64,000 nucleotides of DNA from Hydrogenophilus sp. (GTDB taxonomy: Bacteria; Pseudomonadota; Gammaproteobacteria; Burkholderiales; Rhodocyclaceae): assembly GCA_026416515.1 (NCBI GenBank), contig JAOAEZ010000002.1, positions 235,160 through 299,159 on the forward strand. Direction: 5' to 3'. Shown in pieces: positions 36,686-45,132 of this stretch (position 1 is the stretch's first letter; every line of letters starts with the position of its first letter). A program made the position numbers and the translations under genes. Under the pieces are notes generated by a model that did no database searches, was not told the DNA's origin, and worked only from the letters and a program-made list of their open reading frames with translations.

Positions 36686-38053
36686 GTGCATCTCCATTTC
36701 GTCGGAATCGGCGGTGTATTTATGTCAGGCTTGGCCTTGCTGGCCAAGACGTTGGGATACCGCGTGACGGGATGCGACGGACCCCTTTACCCGCCGACGA
36801 GCGAGATTTTAGCAGCCCATGGGATCGAGCCGATGGTGGGTTTTGACGCCGATCCAGCGAAGATCGGCGCCGATCGCTACGTGATCGGCAACGCCATTTC
36901 CCGCGGCAACCCTTTGCTGGAGGAGATTTTGGATCAAGGCGTGCCGTTTGTTTCGGGGCCGCAGTGGTTGGCGGAGGAGGTGCTGGCAGGGCGGTGGGTG
37001 GTGGCGATCGCCGGAACCCATGGAAAAACCACAACGACAGCTATGGTGGTCCATATTTTGCGAGAGATGGGACTCGATCCAGGTTTTTTGATAGGAGGAG
37101 CGCCGATCGGTTTCGAGGCGCCGGCTGCGGTGGGGTCAAGCCCCTTTTTTGTGGTAGAGGCCGATGAGTACGATAGCGCTTTTTGCGATAAACGAGCGAA
37201 GTTCGTTCATTACCGACCGCGAACATTGGTGATCAACCATTTGGAGTTTGATCATGCAGATATCTACGCGGATCTGGCAGCGATCGAGACGCAGTTTCAC
37301 CATCTGCTGCGGATAATGCCGCGGTCAGGACGGGTGATTGTGCGCGAGGGAGTGGCGGCGATCGACCGGGTCTTAGCGCGCGGCGTTTGGGCAGAGGTGG
37401 AGCGCTTTGGATGGTTGGAGTTGGGGAAAGAGGGAGGAGCGGAGTGGAGATTGGTCGAAGAGGGAGAGACGGTAGGGGTGGTCTATAGAGGGGAGAGGGT
37501 GGGAAGGGTGCAGTTGCCGGTAGCAGGGGCGCATAATGCCCTTAACGCGGTGGCCGCAGTGGCAGCGGTAGCCCATTTGGGAGTAGATCCAGGGGCGGCA
37601 GCAGCTCAATTGGCGACCTTTCGAGGAGTACGCCGCCGTTTAGAGTTGGTGGGAACAGTGAGAGGGATTCGGGTGTTCGACGATTTCGCACACCATCCCA
37701 CAGCGATCGCGGCGACGTTGGCGGCATTGCGTCCCCAGGTTTCAGGACGGTTGTGGGCGTTGATCGAGCCACGATCGAATACGATGCGGCGCGGAGTGTG
37801 GCAGGGGGCGTTGGCCGAGGCGCTTGCGGCCGCCGATCGAGTGGTGGGGTTGGCAGAGGGGTTGACGTGGGATTTGGCCGCTGCTTTAGCACCGCTGGGA
37901 AGACGAGCAAGGGTGGTGAAGAGCGCTGAGGAGGTGATCGCCGCTGTGGTTCCAGAGGTGGCCGCCGGCGATGCCGTGGTGGCGATGAGCAATGGGGCAT
38001 TTGCCGGAATTCCCCGCCGCTTGTGCGCTGCTTTGGCAGAGAAGGGGGAATAA
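36686..38053 (+). CDS. mpl: UDP-N-acetylmuramate:L-alanyl-gamma-D-glutamyl-meso-diaminopimelate ligase
   Basis: Peptidoglycan-recycling Mur ligase that adds salvaged tripeptide to UDP-MurNAc. The 455 residues begin MHLHFVGIGGVFMSGLALLA, with the Mur P-loop AIAGTHGKTTTTAMV, VVEADEYDSAF, NHLEFDHADIY and FDDFAHHPTAI. The GTG at 36686 has CAGGAG about 9 bases upstream and gives the family N-terminus; a TTG at 36665 would add seven unrelated residues. Confidence 0.93.
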   Translation: MHLHFVGIGGVFMSGLALLAKTLGYRVTGCDGPLYPPTSEILAAHGIEPMVGFDADPAKIGADRYVIGNAISRGNPLLEEILDQGVPFVSGPQWLAEEVLAGRWVVAIAGTHGKTTTTAMVVHILREMGLDPGFLIGGAPIGFEAPAAVGSSPFFVVEADEYDSAFCDKRAKFVHYRPRTLVINHLEFDHADIYADLAAIETQFHHLLRIMPRSGRVIVREGVAAIDRVLARGVWAEVERFGWLELGKEGGAEWRLVEEGETVGVVYRGERVGRVQLPVAGAHNALNAVAAVAAVAHLGVDPGAAAAQLATFRGVRRRLELVGTVRGIRVFDDFAHHPTAIAATLAALRPQVSGRLWALIEPRSNTMRRGVWQGALAEALAAADRVVGLAEGLTWDLAAALAPLGRRARVVKSAEEVIAAVVPEVAAGDAVVAMSNGAFAGIPRRLCAALAEKGE

Positions 38054-38070
38054 GGTAAGAGATAGCCGCT

Positions 38071-38721
38071 TTATTCGAGAAGGGTGCGGGGGAGTTTGAA
38101 GGTGGGGTCAAGACAGTGACGCGGGGCGCGGCCAGCAGCCATCGCAGTGGCGGTTTGCGTGGGAAGGTGCACGCGACGGATAAAGTAGCGGACCGCCCGC
38201 TCCTCCAGACGATAGGTGCCGACGAGAAGGGTGGGGTCGTCGATCGTGTCGCGCATGAGGTGGGCAAGGTCGCGGGTGAGGAGTTTTAGTCCGTCGTCGT
38301 CGAGGCGGTAGTGCGCACCGAGTTCAAGGATGCGGATGGGGTTGGGACAGCTTTTTTGCCAGGCGAGACGGAACTCTTCTGCAAGGCGCTTACCAAGCGT
38401 ACGCGACCGAAAGTCGTCGACGGCAACAAAGTCGGGAATGATGACGGGGAGGGCTTGGGCGATCCCTTGGCGAACGCAAAGCTGGTCGGCAACACGCTTC
38501 ATCTCTTCTTCAATACAGGGAGCACAGGCGTCGTCACAGGGGGTGCGAAAGAGGTGAATCTCAGTGGGAAGGGTGACACAGGCTGTGGAGAGAAGAGAGA
38601 GGAGGAGAAGAAGAGCAGAGGAGAGAAGAGAGGAGGGGAGGGGCCCCGAAGGGGTTAGAGGGAAACAGGGAGTCTTCCACCGTCGCAGGCAGTTCGGGCG
38701 AGGGGGGTACGGGGAGTACAT
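38071..38721 (-). CDS. FlgO-like lipoprotein (downstream copy)
   Basis: Predicted lipoprotein of about 216 residues. A hydrophobic segment (SSLLSSALLLLLSLLSTAC) ends in a lipobox with Cys near residue 48, so the n-region is unusually long and the start is uncertain (a TTG at 38736 is also open). The mature part (CEEEMKRVADQLC-like helix, VIIPDFVAVDDFRSRTLGKRL, DPTLLVGTYRL, VRYFIRRVHLPTQTATAMA) resembles the FlgO domain of the upstream gene. FlgO proteins are outer-membrane-associated and were described in flagellar systems, but no flagellar genes are present here. Confidence 0.65.
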   Translation of the reverse strand: MYSPYPPRPNCLRRWKTPCFPLTPSGPLPSSLLSSALLLLLSLLSTACVTLPTEIHLFRTPCDDACAPCIEEEMKRVADQLCVRQGIAQALPVIIPDFVAVDDFRSRTLGKRLAEEFRLAWQKSCPNPIRILELGAHYRLDDDGLKLLTRDLAHLMRDTIDDPTLLVGTYRLEERAVRYFIRRVHLPTQTATAMAAGRAPRHCLDPTFKLPRTLLE

Positions 38722-38745
38722 CGGGAACGATCGCAATCGGGAACG

Positions 38746-39423
38746 CTATTGGCCACGGATGATGCGCATGGGACGAAGTTGGTCGTGGTCGGTGAGAAGA
38801 CGGGCGACTTCTCCGTCGATCGGTAAACGGACTTCGGCGCTGGAGACGACGACACCGCTGCTGACGTCCGTGATCCGCGCGTGGATGAGCACTTCATTGG
38901 AGCCGACCGAGTAGGTGCCCGTGAGCGCGGCCGCCGCCGCATACTGATATTCAAGCCGTTTGGGATCGCGCGAGAGAACAAATTCCCCTTCTGGCGTGAC
39001 CGCTACCGCACGGCTGAGGCGTACGTCGTAGAGGTTCCACCCCCGAACTTGAAGCCGCGCGACTAGCCCTTCCGTCAGAACCCGCCCAAGCGGTGAGGTG
39101 TCGTCGATATGGTCGAGGTTTACAAAGGTGCTGGCGAGAATGGCGGGGAAGGCAGTTCTGTGTTTTACATTGGCGTCGAGTTGCTCCGCAAGGAGGTTGA
39201 GGGCTTCGGTGAGAGAGCAGAGCGAGGCTTGACACGCAGGGGGAGTTGGACGCGTGGCCGGCCGCATCGAGCTGAGGGGCTGCAGGGGCAGCGGGCAACC
39301 GGGGCCGGTGCAGGGGGAGTCCGGGGGAGGGGGAAGTTGCCGTTGGTCGATTTTGACAGAGGTGCAGGCCGTAACGCCGAGGAGAAGGACGGCGATAAAA
39401 GGGAGAGAGGGAGAGAGGTTCAT
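38746..39423 (-). CDS. FlgO-family outer-membrane lipoprotein
   Basis: A 225-residue lipoprotein: signal peptide SLPFIAVLLLGVTAC with lipobox Cys20, a Pro/Cys-rich spacer and the FlgO domain (NLLAEQLDANVKHR, AILASTFVNLDHIDDTSPLGR, LTEGLVARLQVRGWNLYDVRL, LTGTYSVGSNEVLIHARITD, SSAEVRLPIDGEVARLL). GGAAGGAG lies 7 bases before the ATG. It is followed 24 bases later by the second, similar lipoprotein. The promoter region carries an inverted repeat on a candidate -10. Confidence 0.78.
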   Translation of the reverse strand: MNLSPSLPFIAVLLLGVTACTSVKIDQRQLPPPPDSPCTGPGCPLPLQPLSSMRPATRPTPPACQASLCSLTEALNLLAEQLDANVKHRTAFPAILASTFVNLDHIDDTSPLGRVLTEGLVARLQVRGWNLYDVRLSRAVAVTPEGEFVLSRDPKRLEYQYAAAAALTGTYSVGSNEVLIHARITDVSSGVVVSSAEVRLPIDGEVARLLTDHDQLRPMRIIRGQ

Positions 39424-39447
39424 GGAGCGGGCTCCTTCCGGAATTCC

Positions 39448-39465
39448 TACCGACTATTATCGGTA
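39448..39465. promoter_or_regulatory. Inverted repeat over the candidate -10 of the FlgO-like gene
   Basis: TACCGA-CTATTA-TCGGTA is a perfect 6+6+6 inverted repeat. On the minus strand it contains GATAAT (39454-39459), with TTTAAA 17 bases upstream as a weak -35. A bound regulator would block this promoter. The TCGGTA half-site recurs at 39574-39579, just before mlaF. Confidence 0.4.
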
Positions 39466-39554
39466 AAAGCAGAGAATTTTTAAACGCTTTTTTACAGCCA
39501 AAATTTACTTCTCTTCGGCCGATAACAATAGGGTGCGTACCGAGAGGGGAAAGG

Positions 39555-39560
39555 TATAAT
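39555..39560 (+). promoter_or_regulatory. -10 element upstream of the mla operon
   Basis: TATAAT ends 24 bases before the mlaF ATG, leaving a leader of about 17 bases with TAGGAG as ribosome site (39578-39583). No convincing -35 is seen. Confidence 0.5.
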
Positions 39561-39584
39561 GAGAGGTGATTTTTCGGTAGGAGC

Positions 39585-40397
39585 ATGGGGTTGCCCGATC
39601 AACTGGTTGTCGAGGTGAAGGGAGCTGTCGCCGGTTACGGCGAAGAGGCAGTGTTGAAGGGGATCGATTGTACCGTCCGATCGGGAGAGGTGGTCGCTTT
39701 AATGGGCGGCTCGGGGTCGGGGAAGACAACTTTGCTGCGTTTGTTGACGGGCCAGTTGCCCCTCCGGGAGGGAGAGGTGACCGTTTTCGGCGAGAGGATC
39801 GCCGGGGCTAAACGAGAGACAATCCAGCGGTTGCGCCGGCGATTGGGAATGCTTTTCCAACAGGGAGCCCTTTTTACCGATTTGACCGTCTTTGAGAATG
39901 TGGCGTGGCCGCTGAGGGAGCATACGCGGTTACCGGAACGGATAGTCCGCGATCTGGTTTGGCTGAAGTTGGAGGCGGTGGGGTTGCGCGGGGCCGCTTC
40001 CCTTTACCCCGCAGAACTTTCCGGAGGAATGGCGCGACGGGTCGCGTTGGCGCGGGCGATCGCCTTGGATCCCGAGCTGTTGCTTTTCGACGAGCCTTTC
40101 GCCGGTCTCGATCCAATCTCTTTGGCGACGGTGGGGCTGTTGATCCGCCGTTTGAACGATGCGTTGGGGGCCGCTTCGGTGGTGGTGACCCACGATGTGC
40201 AGGAGTCATTGGCAATCGTGGATTATGTTTACGTGATTTTGGCAGGAAGGATCGTGGCGGCAGGAAGACCCGAGGAGATCCGCGCTTCCGACGATCCTTT
40301 TGTGCGACAGTTCGTAAGGGGAGAGGTGGATGGACCGGCTCCTTTTCATTATCCGGCACCGCCATTGACCCGCACCTTGCTAGAGGAGCGCGCGTGA
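39585..40397 (+). CDS. mlaF: Phospholipid transport ATP-binding protein MlaF
   Basis: ATPase of the MlaFEDB complex, which keeps the outer membrane asymmetric by moving phospholipids. The 270 residues have Walker A GGSGSGKTT, the Q-loop FQQGALFTDLTV, signature LSGGMARRVALARA, Walker B LLLFDEPFAGLDPI and the H-loop VVTHDVQESL. TAGGAG precedes the ATG. The stop overlaps mlaE by 4 bases. Confidence 0.95.
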   Translation: MGLPDQLVVEVKGAVAGYGEEAVLKGIDCTVRSGEVVALMGGSGSGKTTLLRLLTGQLPLREGEVTVFGERIAGAKRETIQRLRRRLGMLFQQGALFTDLTVFENVAWPLREHTRLPERIVRDLVWLKLEAVGLRGAASLYPAELSGGMARRVALARAIALDPELLLFDEPFAGLDPISLATVGLLIRRLNDALGAASVVVTHDVQESLAIVDYVYVILAGRIVAAGRPEEIRASDDPFVRQFVRGEVDGPAPFHYPAPPLTRTLLEERA

Positions 40398-41185
40398 ATA
40401 GGGGAGAGGCATTGCTGCTCGAGGTGGGGGCTTTTTCCCGACGGTTGGTGACCCGCGTGGGGAGAGCAAGCCTTTTTTTAGGGGCAGTGCTGCGGCGCTC
40501 ACAAATGCCTTTCGCGCGTCCAAGGTTGCTGCTGCGCGAGATTTATACCGCTGGGGTGCTGACCCTTTCGATTGTCGTGGTTTCGGGGGGATTCGTCGGC
40601 CTGGTGCTGGGGTTGCAGGGATACGATACTTTGCAGCGATTTGGATCCGAGACAGCGCTCGGTAGCGTGGTGGCGCTCTCTTTATTGCGCGAATTGGGGC
40701 CGGTGATCGCCGCACTGCTGTTCGCAAGCCGCGCGGGAAGCGCGATGACCGCGGAGATCGGCTTGATGAAGGCAACGGAGCAGCTCGATGCGATGGAGGT
40801 GATGGCGGTCGATCCCATCGCCCGAGTGATCGCTCCGAAGTTTTGGGGAGGAGTATTGGTGATGCCCCTTTTGGCAGCGGTCTTTTCGGCGGTGGGGGTT
40901 TTGGGGGGGTGGTTTATCGGAGTGGTGGTGATCGGCGTGGATGAGGGAACTTTTTGGTCACAGATGCAGGGGGCCGTTTCGTGGGAGGAGGATGTGGCAG
41001 GAGGGGTGATTAAAAGCGCTGTGTTCGGAGTGGTGGTGACGTGGATCGCTTTGTACCAGGGGTGGAGCTGCCGACCAACCGCCGAGGGAGTTTCTCAGGC
41101 GATTACCCGTACCGTGGTGCTGGGGGCATTGGCGGTCTTGGCAGCTGATTTTGTGCTGACAGCCTTTATGTTTATCGGGGTTTGA
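40394..41185 (+). CDS. mlaE: Phospholipid transport permease MlaE
   Basis: Membrane subunit of the Mla transporter. The 263-residue protein has several hydrophobic spans and the MlaE/Ttg2B signatures (REIYTAGVLTLSIVVVSGGF, LRELGPVIAALLFASRAGSAM, EIGLMKATEQLDAMEVM, VAPKFWGG-like IAPKFWGGVLVMPLL). The start is GTG at 40394, overlapping the mlaF stop (GTGA); the longer open frame upstream lies inside mlaF. Confidence 0.94.
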   Translation: MNRGEALLLEVGAFSRRLVTRVGRASLFLGAVLRRSQMPFARPRLLLREIYTAGVLTLSIVVVSGGFVGLVLGLQGYDTLQRFGSETALGSVVALSLLRELGPVIAALLFASRAGSAMTAEIGLMKATEQLDAMEVMAVDPIARVIAPKFWGGVLVMPLLAAVFSAVGVLGGWFIGVVVIGVDEGTFWSQMQGAVSWEEDVAGGVIKSAVFGVVVTWIALYQGWSCRPTAEGVSQAITRTVVLGALAVLAADFVLTAFMFIGV

Positions 41186-41187
41186 GA

Positions 41188-41646
41188 ATGGCCAATTCGC
41201 GGTTCGATCTGTGGGTGGGTCTGTTCGTGGTGGTGGGAGTGGCGGCCCTTTTCTTTTTGGCTTTTCAGGTGTCGGGAGCTGCGAGCGCACGCGTGACAGG
41301 GGAGACTATTCAGGTGGTGGCCTATTTCGATAATATCGGCGGACTTAAGGTAAAAGCACCGGTAAAAAGCGCTGGGGTGTTGGTGGGGCGAGTAACCGCT
41401 ATCCGCCTCGATCCATCGACGTACCGCGCGGAGGTGACGATGGCGATTTCGCGCGCAGTGCCCTTTCCAAAGGATACGAGCGCGGCGATTTTGACCGCCG
41501 GACTTTTGGGCGAACAGTATGTCGGTTTGGAGGCAGGGGCCGAGAGCGAGATGTTGCAAGATGGGGACCGAATCGCAGTAACCCAGTCGGCTGTGGTGCT
41601 CGAGAAATTGGTCGGCCAGTTTCTGGTACAGCGGAGCGCGGAGTAG
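41188..41646 (+). CDS. mlaD: Phospholipid transport substrate-binding protein MlaD
   Basis: Hexameric MCE-domain protein anchored in the inner membrane. The 152 residues have an N-terminal helix (FDLWVGLFVVVGVAALFFLAF) and one MCE domain (VVAYFDNIGGLKVKAPVKSAGV split, VGRVTAIRLD, TAGLLGEQYVGLEAGAE). The ATG at 41188 directly follows the mlaE stop; a TTG two codons earlier is open but unlikely. Confidence 0.94.
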   Translation: MANSRFDLWVGLFVVVGVAALFFLAFQVSGAASARVTGETIQVVAYFDNIGGLKVKAPVKSAGVLVGRVTAIRLDPSTYRAEVTMAISRAVPFPKDTSAAILTAGLLGEQYVGLEAGAESEMLQDGDRIAVTQSAVVLEKLVGQFLVQRSAE

Positions 41647-41651
41647 GAGCG

Positions 41652-42446
41652 ATGGAGGGGCATTGGCTGTGCGGGAGAAAAGAGAAAGGAGAGGGGAGAT
41701 GGTGGAGGGGGGGACTTCTGGCCGCAGCGGTGGCATTGACAGGGTGCGCTGCTTTACCCTTCGCAAAGGGCGAGAGGGAGATGCCCCCTGCCGCCGCAGC
41801 GATGACCACCTCCGCCCATCCCAGCGATCCGTGGGAGCAGTTTAATCGGGCTGTCTTCGCATTTAACGAGGCGGTCGATGAGGGGATAATTCGGCCGCTA
41901 GCCGAGCTTTATGACCGCATGTTGCCACTTCCCGTGCAGCGAGGGGTGAGCAACTTTTTTAGTAACTTGGCTGATCCGTGGATCGGGGTGAATAATTTGC
42001 TGCAGGGAAAGGTGGGAGATGCTTTTTCCGATTGGCTGCGGTTCGGCGTTAATTCGGTGTTCGGAGTGTTCGGGGTGTTCGATGTGGCGAGCGAGGCAAA
42101 CTTGTTAAAACATAACGAGGATTTCGGCCAAACGCTGGCCCGTTGGGGGGTGGCGGAGGGTCCGTATGTGGTGTTGCCTTTGTTGGGACCACGAACATTG
42201 CGCGATGCGTTGGCGTGGCCCGTCGATCGCTTCGGTAGGCCAGTGTCCCATTTGGCCGATACGTCACAGCGCTGGACGGCTACGGCAGTGGAGACCGTGG
42301 CTGTGCGCGCGCAGTTGCTGGCGACCGATGTGACGACGGTAAGCGCACCCGATCGGTATGCATTTGTGCGCGATGCTTATCTGCAGCGCCGATGGTACTT
42401 GGTGCACGATGGCAACCCCCCTGTGATGTACGAGCGTTTCGAATAG
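41652..42446 (+). CDS. mlaA: Outer-membrane lipoprotein MlaA (VacJ)
   Basis: Removes misplaced phospholipids from the outer leaflet and passes them to MlaC. The 264 residues have a lipobox (LLAAAVALTGC, Cys32) and the MlaA core (SDPWEQFNRAVFAFNEAVD, GVSNFFSNLADPWIGVNNLLQGK split, LLKHNEDFGQTLARWGV, GPYVVLPLLGPRTLRDA). In E. coli mlaA is unlinked; here it lies inside the operon, between mlaD and mlaC. Confidence 0.94.
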   Translation: MEGHWLCGRKEKGEGRWWRGGLLAAAVALTGCAALPFAKGEREMPPAAAAMTTSAHPSDPWEQFNRAVFAFNEAVDEGIIRPLAELYDRMLPLPVQRGVSNFFSNLADPWIGVNNLLQGKVGDAFSDWLRFGVNSVFGVFGVFDVASEANLLKHNEDFGQTLARWGVAEGPYVVLPLLGPRTLRDALAWPVDRFGRPVSHLADTSQRWTATAVETVAVRAQLLATDVTTVSAPDRYAFVRDAYLQRRWYLVHDGNPPVMYERFE

Positions 42447-42458
42447 CGAGATGCGATT

Positions 42459-43100
42459 ATGAGAAAGTGGTTGACTCATGTGGTGGGATGGTTGGGAGCG
42501 GTGTGGGTGGGAATCGCCGCAGCAACGGGCGCGGCCGAAGATCCCGTGCGGATGGTGCAGCAACTTTCCGACCGCGTGCTGGCGCATCTGCGAACTCACC
42601 CCGCCTCCGATGAGTCCGGAAGAGCAGCATTGGTGGCTTTGGTGGAGCAGGAGGTGCTGCCCTATTTCGATATGGTTCGAATGACTTCGTTGGCGGTGGG
42701 ACCAGCGTGGCGACAGGCAGACGCTGCGCAACGGGAGCGGTTGGTGGCAGAGTTCCGCCAGCTGCTGGTGCGGACCTATACCAACGCCGCTCGTTCGTAC
42801 CGCGACGAGCGATTGGAGTTTTTGCCGCAGCGCTCTAATCCAGGCGATCCGGTGGTGCGCGTGGCTGCCCGATTGGTGCGCAGCGGCGGGGAGCCGCTCG
42901 AGATCCAGTATGTGGTGGAGCGACGGGACGGAGGTTGGCGAATTTTCGATGTGGTGATCGGCGGGGTGAGTTTGGTGACGAGCTACCGAAGTAGCTTTGC
43001 CGCAGAGATCAGTCGTTCAGGAGTCGAGGGGCTGATCCGCACATTGGCAGAAAAGAACGCCCGCGGAGAGGTGGAGCCCGCACCAGGGATAAGACATTGA
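42459..43100 (+). CDS. mlaC: Periplasmic phospholipid-binding protein MlaC
   Basis: Ferries phospholipids between MlaA and MlaFEDB. The 213 residues carry a signal peptide (VVGWLGAVWVGIAAATGAA) and the Ttg2D fold (VEQEVLPYFDMVRMTSLAVG, FRQLLVRTYTNAARSY, WRIFDVVIGGVSLVTSYRSSF split). It precedes mlaB by 2 bases. Confidence 0.94.
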   Translation: MRKWLTHVVGWLGAVWVGIAAATGAAEDPVRMVQQLSDRVLAHLRTHPASDESGRAALVALVEQEVLPYFDMVRMTSLAVGPAWRQADAAQRERLVAEFRQLLVRTYTNAARSYRDERLEFLPQRSNPGDPVVRVAARLVRSGGEPLEIQYVVERRDGGWRIFDVVIGGVSLVTSYRSSFAAEISRSGVEGLIRTLAEKNARGEVEPAPGIRH

Positions 43101-43102
43101 CA

Positions 43103-43375
43103 ATGCGCCAGGTGGCTTTGGTGGGAGCCGTGACGATCGCGACGCTTCCAGAATGGTTGGAGCGTTATCCGAGCGGTAAGGGGACGGTGGTGGTGAACGC
43201 AGAAGGGATCACACGCTGCGATTCAGGGGTGGTGGCGCTGTTGATCGAGTGGCTGCGCCGGGCCCGCAAAGAGGGAGTGGAGTTGCGCGTGGTCGGCCTG
43301 CCCGCAAGCGCTCGAGCGCTGCTGGCTATCTACGGGGTGGAAGATCTTTTGCTGATCAACCACGAGCCACAATGA
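43103..43375 (+). CDS. mlaB: STAS-domain protein MlaB
   Basis: Cytoplasmic STAS subunit that stabilises the MlaF ATPase. The 90-residue protein shows the STAS core (VVVNAEGITRCDSGVVALLIEWL split, LRVVGLPASARALLAIYGV). The ATG at 43103 is taken; a TTG at 43097 overlapping the mlaC stop is an alternative. The stop overlaps the next gene by 4 bases (ATGA). Confidence 0.88.
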   Translation: MRQVALVGAVTIATLPEWLERYPSGKGTVVVNAEGITRCDSGVVALLIEWLRRARKEGVELRVVGLPASARALLAIYGVEDLLLINHEPQ

Positions 43376-44100
43376 GGTGGGCGATCGATGTGCGGGGGGC
43401 TTTTAAACAGTTCGGCTCTTTGACCGCAGTCGCAGGGGTCGATTGGCAGGTAGAAGAGGGGGAGTTCTTTGGCCTTTTAGGGCCAAACGGAGCGGGGAAG
43501 ACGACGTTGATCTCGATGCTCGCCGGCCTTGTTCGACCGACAGCTGGGTCCTTGCGAGTGATGGGGTACGATTCGGTGCGAGAGTACCGCTACGCCCGGC
43601 GAGCGTTGGGGATCGTGCCGCAGGAGTTGGTTTTTGACCCTTTTTTCACAGTCTTGGAGTGTTTGCGCTTTCAGGCTGGTTACTACGGAATCCGAGTCGG
43701 CGACGATTGGTTGGAGGAGCTGCTGGTAGGACTTGGCTTGCGCGAGAAGGCCCACGCCAATTTGCGAACGCTGTCAGGAGGAATGAAACGCCGGGTGATG
43801 GTGGCTCAGGCTCTTGTCCATCGCCCGCCGGTGATCATTTTGGATGAGCCTACCGCGGGCGTGGATGTGGCGCTGCGCCAGAGTCTGTGGAACTTTATCC
43901 GCTCTTTCCATCAGCAGGGCCATACAATCGTTTTGACCACCCACTATTTGGAGGAGGCGGAGCTGCTGTGCGAACGGGTAGCCATCATGAAAGGAGGTCA
44001 GTTTGTGGCACTCGATCGAACCGAGAACTTTTTGGCGCGAAGCCAAAAACAGAGTTTGGAGTCCGCTTTCCTGGAGGTGATGCAGGGTGCCACCGAGTGA
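43372..44100 (+). CDS. yadG: ABC-2 type transporter ATP-binding protein (YadG-like)
   Basis: ATPase of a two-gene exporter of unknown substrate. The 242 residues have Walker A GPNGAGKTT, signature LSGGMKRRVMVAQAL and Walker B VIILDEPTAGVD, plus TTHYLEEAELLC. The true start is the ATG at 43372 inside the mlaB stop region; the open frame further upstream lies within mlaB. Coupling to the mla genes is usual in betaproteobacteria. Confidence 0.93.
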   Translation: MRWAIDVRGAFKQFGSLTAVAGVDWQVEEGEFFGLLGPNGAGKTTLISMLAGLVRPTAGSLRVMGYDSVREYRYARRALGIVPQELVFDPFFTVLECLRFQAGYYGIRVGDDWLEELLVGLGLREKAHANLRTLSGGMKRRVMVAQALVHRPPVIILDEPTAGVDVALRQSLWNFIRSFHQQGHTIVLTTHYLEEAELLCERVAIMKGGQFVALDRTENFLARSQKQSLESAFLEVMQGATE

Positions 44101-44857
44101 GGGAGTGGCGTTTTGGACTTTGTTCTCCAAAGAGGTGCTGCGCTTTTGGCGAGTGGCGCTGCAGACGATCGCCGCGCCAATTGTGAACGCTTTGCTCTAT
44201 CTGTTGATTTTTTCGTATGTCTTAGAGCGACATGAGACAGGTTACGGAGAGGTCCCTTATACCGCTTTCTTGGTGCCAGGATTGGCGATGATGAGCTTGT
44301 TGCAAAACGCTTTCGCTAACAGCAGCTCGTCGCTGATTCAGAGCCGAATGACCGGTAATTTGGTGTTTTTGCTGGTGACGCCGATCTCTCATGCTACTTT
44401 TTTCCTGGGGTATACGTTGGCAGCCGTGGTGCGGGGGATGGCCGTGGGAGGGGCGGTGTTAGCAATCACTATGCCATTTGTGGAGGTGCCATGGGTCGCT
44501 CCATGTTGGTCCTTAGGGTTCGCTTTGTTGGCGGCTTGGATGATGGGGGCGCTGGGGGTGGTGGCGGGGATTTGGTCGGAGAAGTTCGACCATTTGGCAG
44601 CTTTTCAGAATTTTCTGGTGACCCCATTGACGATGTTGGCGGGGGTTTTCTATTCGACGGCCTCTTTGCCGCCGGTGTGGGAGGGGATAACCCACGCTAA
44701 CCCATTTTTTTATATGATCGATGGGTTTCGTTACGGTTTCTTCGGTAAAGCAGACGTTTCACCTTGGGTTTCATTGGCGGTGACGGTGAGTACGACCGGC
44801 GCAGTATCTTTTTGGGCTTACCATTGGATCGCGGTGGGGTATAAATTGCGGAGTTGA
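44087..44857 (+). CDS. yadH: ABC-2 type transporter permease (YadH-like)
   Basis: Six-helix membrane partner of the preceding ATPase. The 256 residues hold the ABC-2 core (FWTLFSKEVLRFWRVALQTI split, FLVPGLAMMSLLQNAFANSSSS split, PFFYMIDGFRYGFFG). The start is a GTG that overlaps the ATPase gene by 14 bases. Confidence 0.93.
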   Translation: MPPSEGVAFWTLFSKEVLRFWRVALQTIAAPIVNALLYLLIFSYVLERHETGYGEVPYTAFLVPGLAMMSLLQNAFANSSSSLIQSRMTGNLVFLLVTPISHATFFLGYTLAAVVRGMAVGGAVLAITMPFVEVPWVAPCWSLGFALLAAWMMGALGVVAGIWSEKFDHLAAFQNFLVTPLTMLAGVFYSTASLPPVWEGITHANPFFYMIDGFRYGFFGKADVSPWVSLAVTVSTTGAVSFWAYHWIAVGYKLRS

Positions 44858-44875
44858 GAAGGGAGGTTTTTTGTG

Positions 44876-45130
44876 ATGACCACAGGAATGATAGCGGAAC
44901 GGATTCGGCAGGCTTTGCCCGAGGCCTGGGTGGAGGTGGAGAGCGAGGATGGGGTCCATTTTACCGCACGGGTGGTGAGCGCCGCCTTTGAGGGCCAGGG
45001 GATGGTGGCGCGCCACCGAATGGTTTACCAGGCGCTTGGCCCAGAGTTGGGGAGGGAGATCCATGCGCTGCAGCTGACTACCTTGACGCCTGGGGAGTGG
45101 CAGGGGAGAGTTTCCGAGGGGACGCACTGA
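44876..45130 (+). CDS. ibaG: BolA family protein (IbaG type)
   Basis: Small protein that partners monothiol glutaredoxins in iron-sulfur handling. The 84 residues include the BolA core ([21 protein letters not shown] split, [27 protein letters not shown] split, [15 protein letters not shown]). GGGAGG at 44861-44866 serves either this ATG or the GTG one codon earlier (44873). bolA-murA-hisG is a conserved betaproteobacterial order. Confidence 0.92.
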   Translation: MTTGMIAERIRQALPEAWVEVESEDGVHFTARVVSAAFEGQGMVARHRMVYQALGPELGREIHALQLTTLTPGEWQGRVSEGTH

Positions 45131-45132
45131 GG

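Noticed and set aside
39905..40393. Upstream extension of mlaE
   Set aside because: It lies inside mlaF in another frame; GTG at 40394 overlapping the mlaF stop is the natural start.
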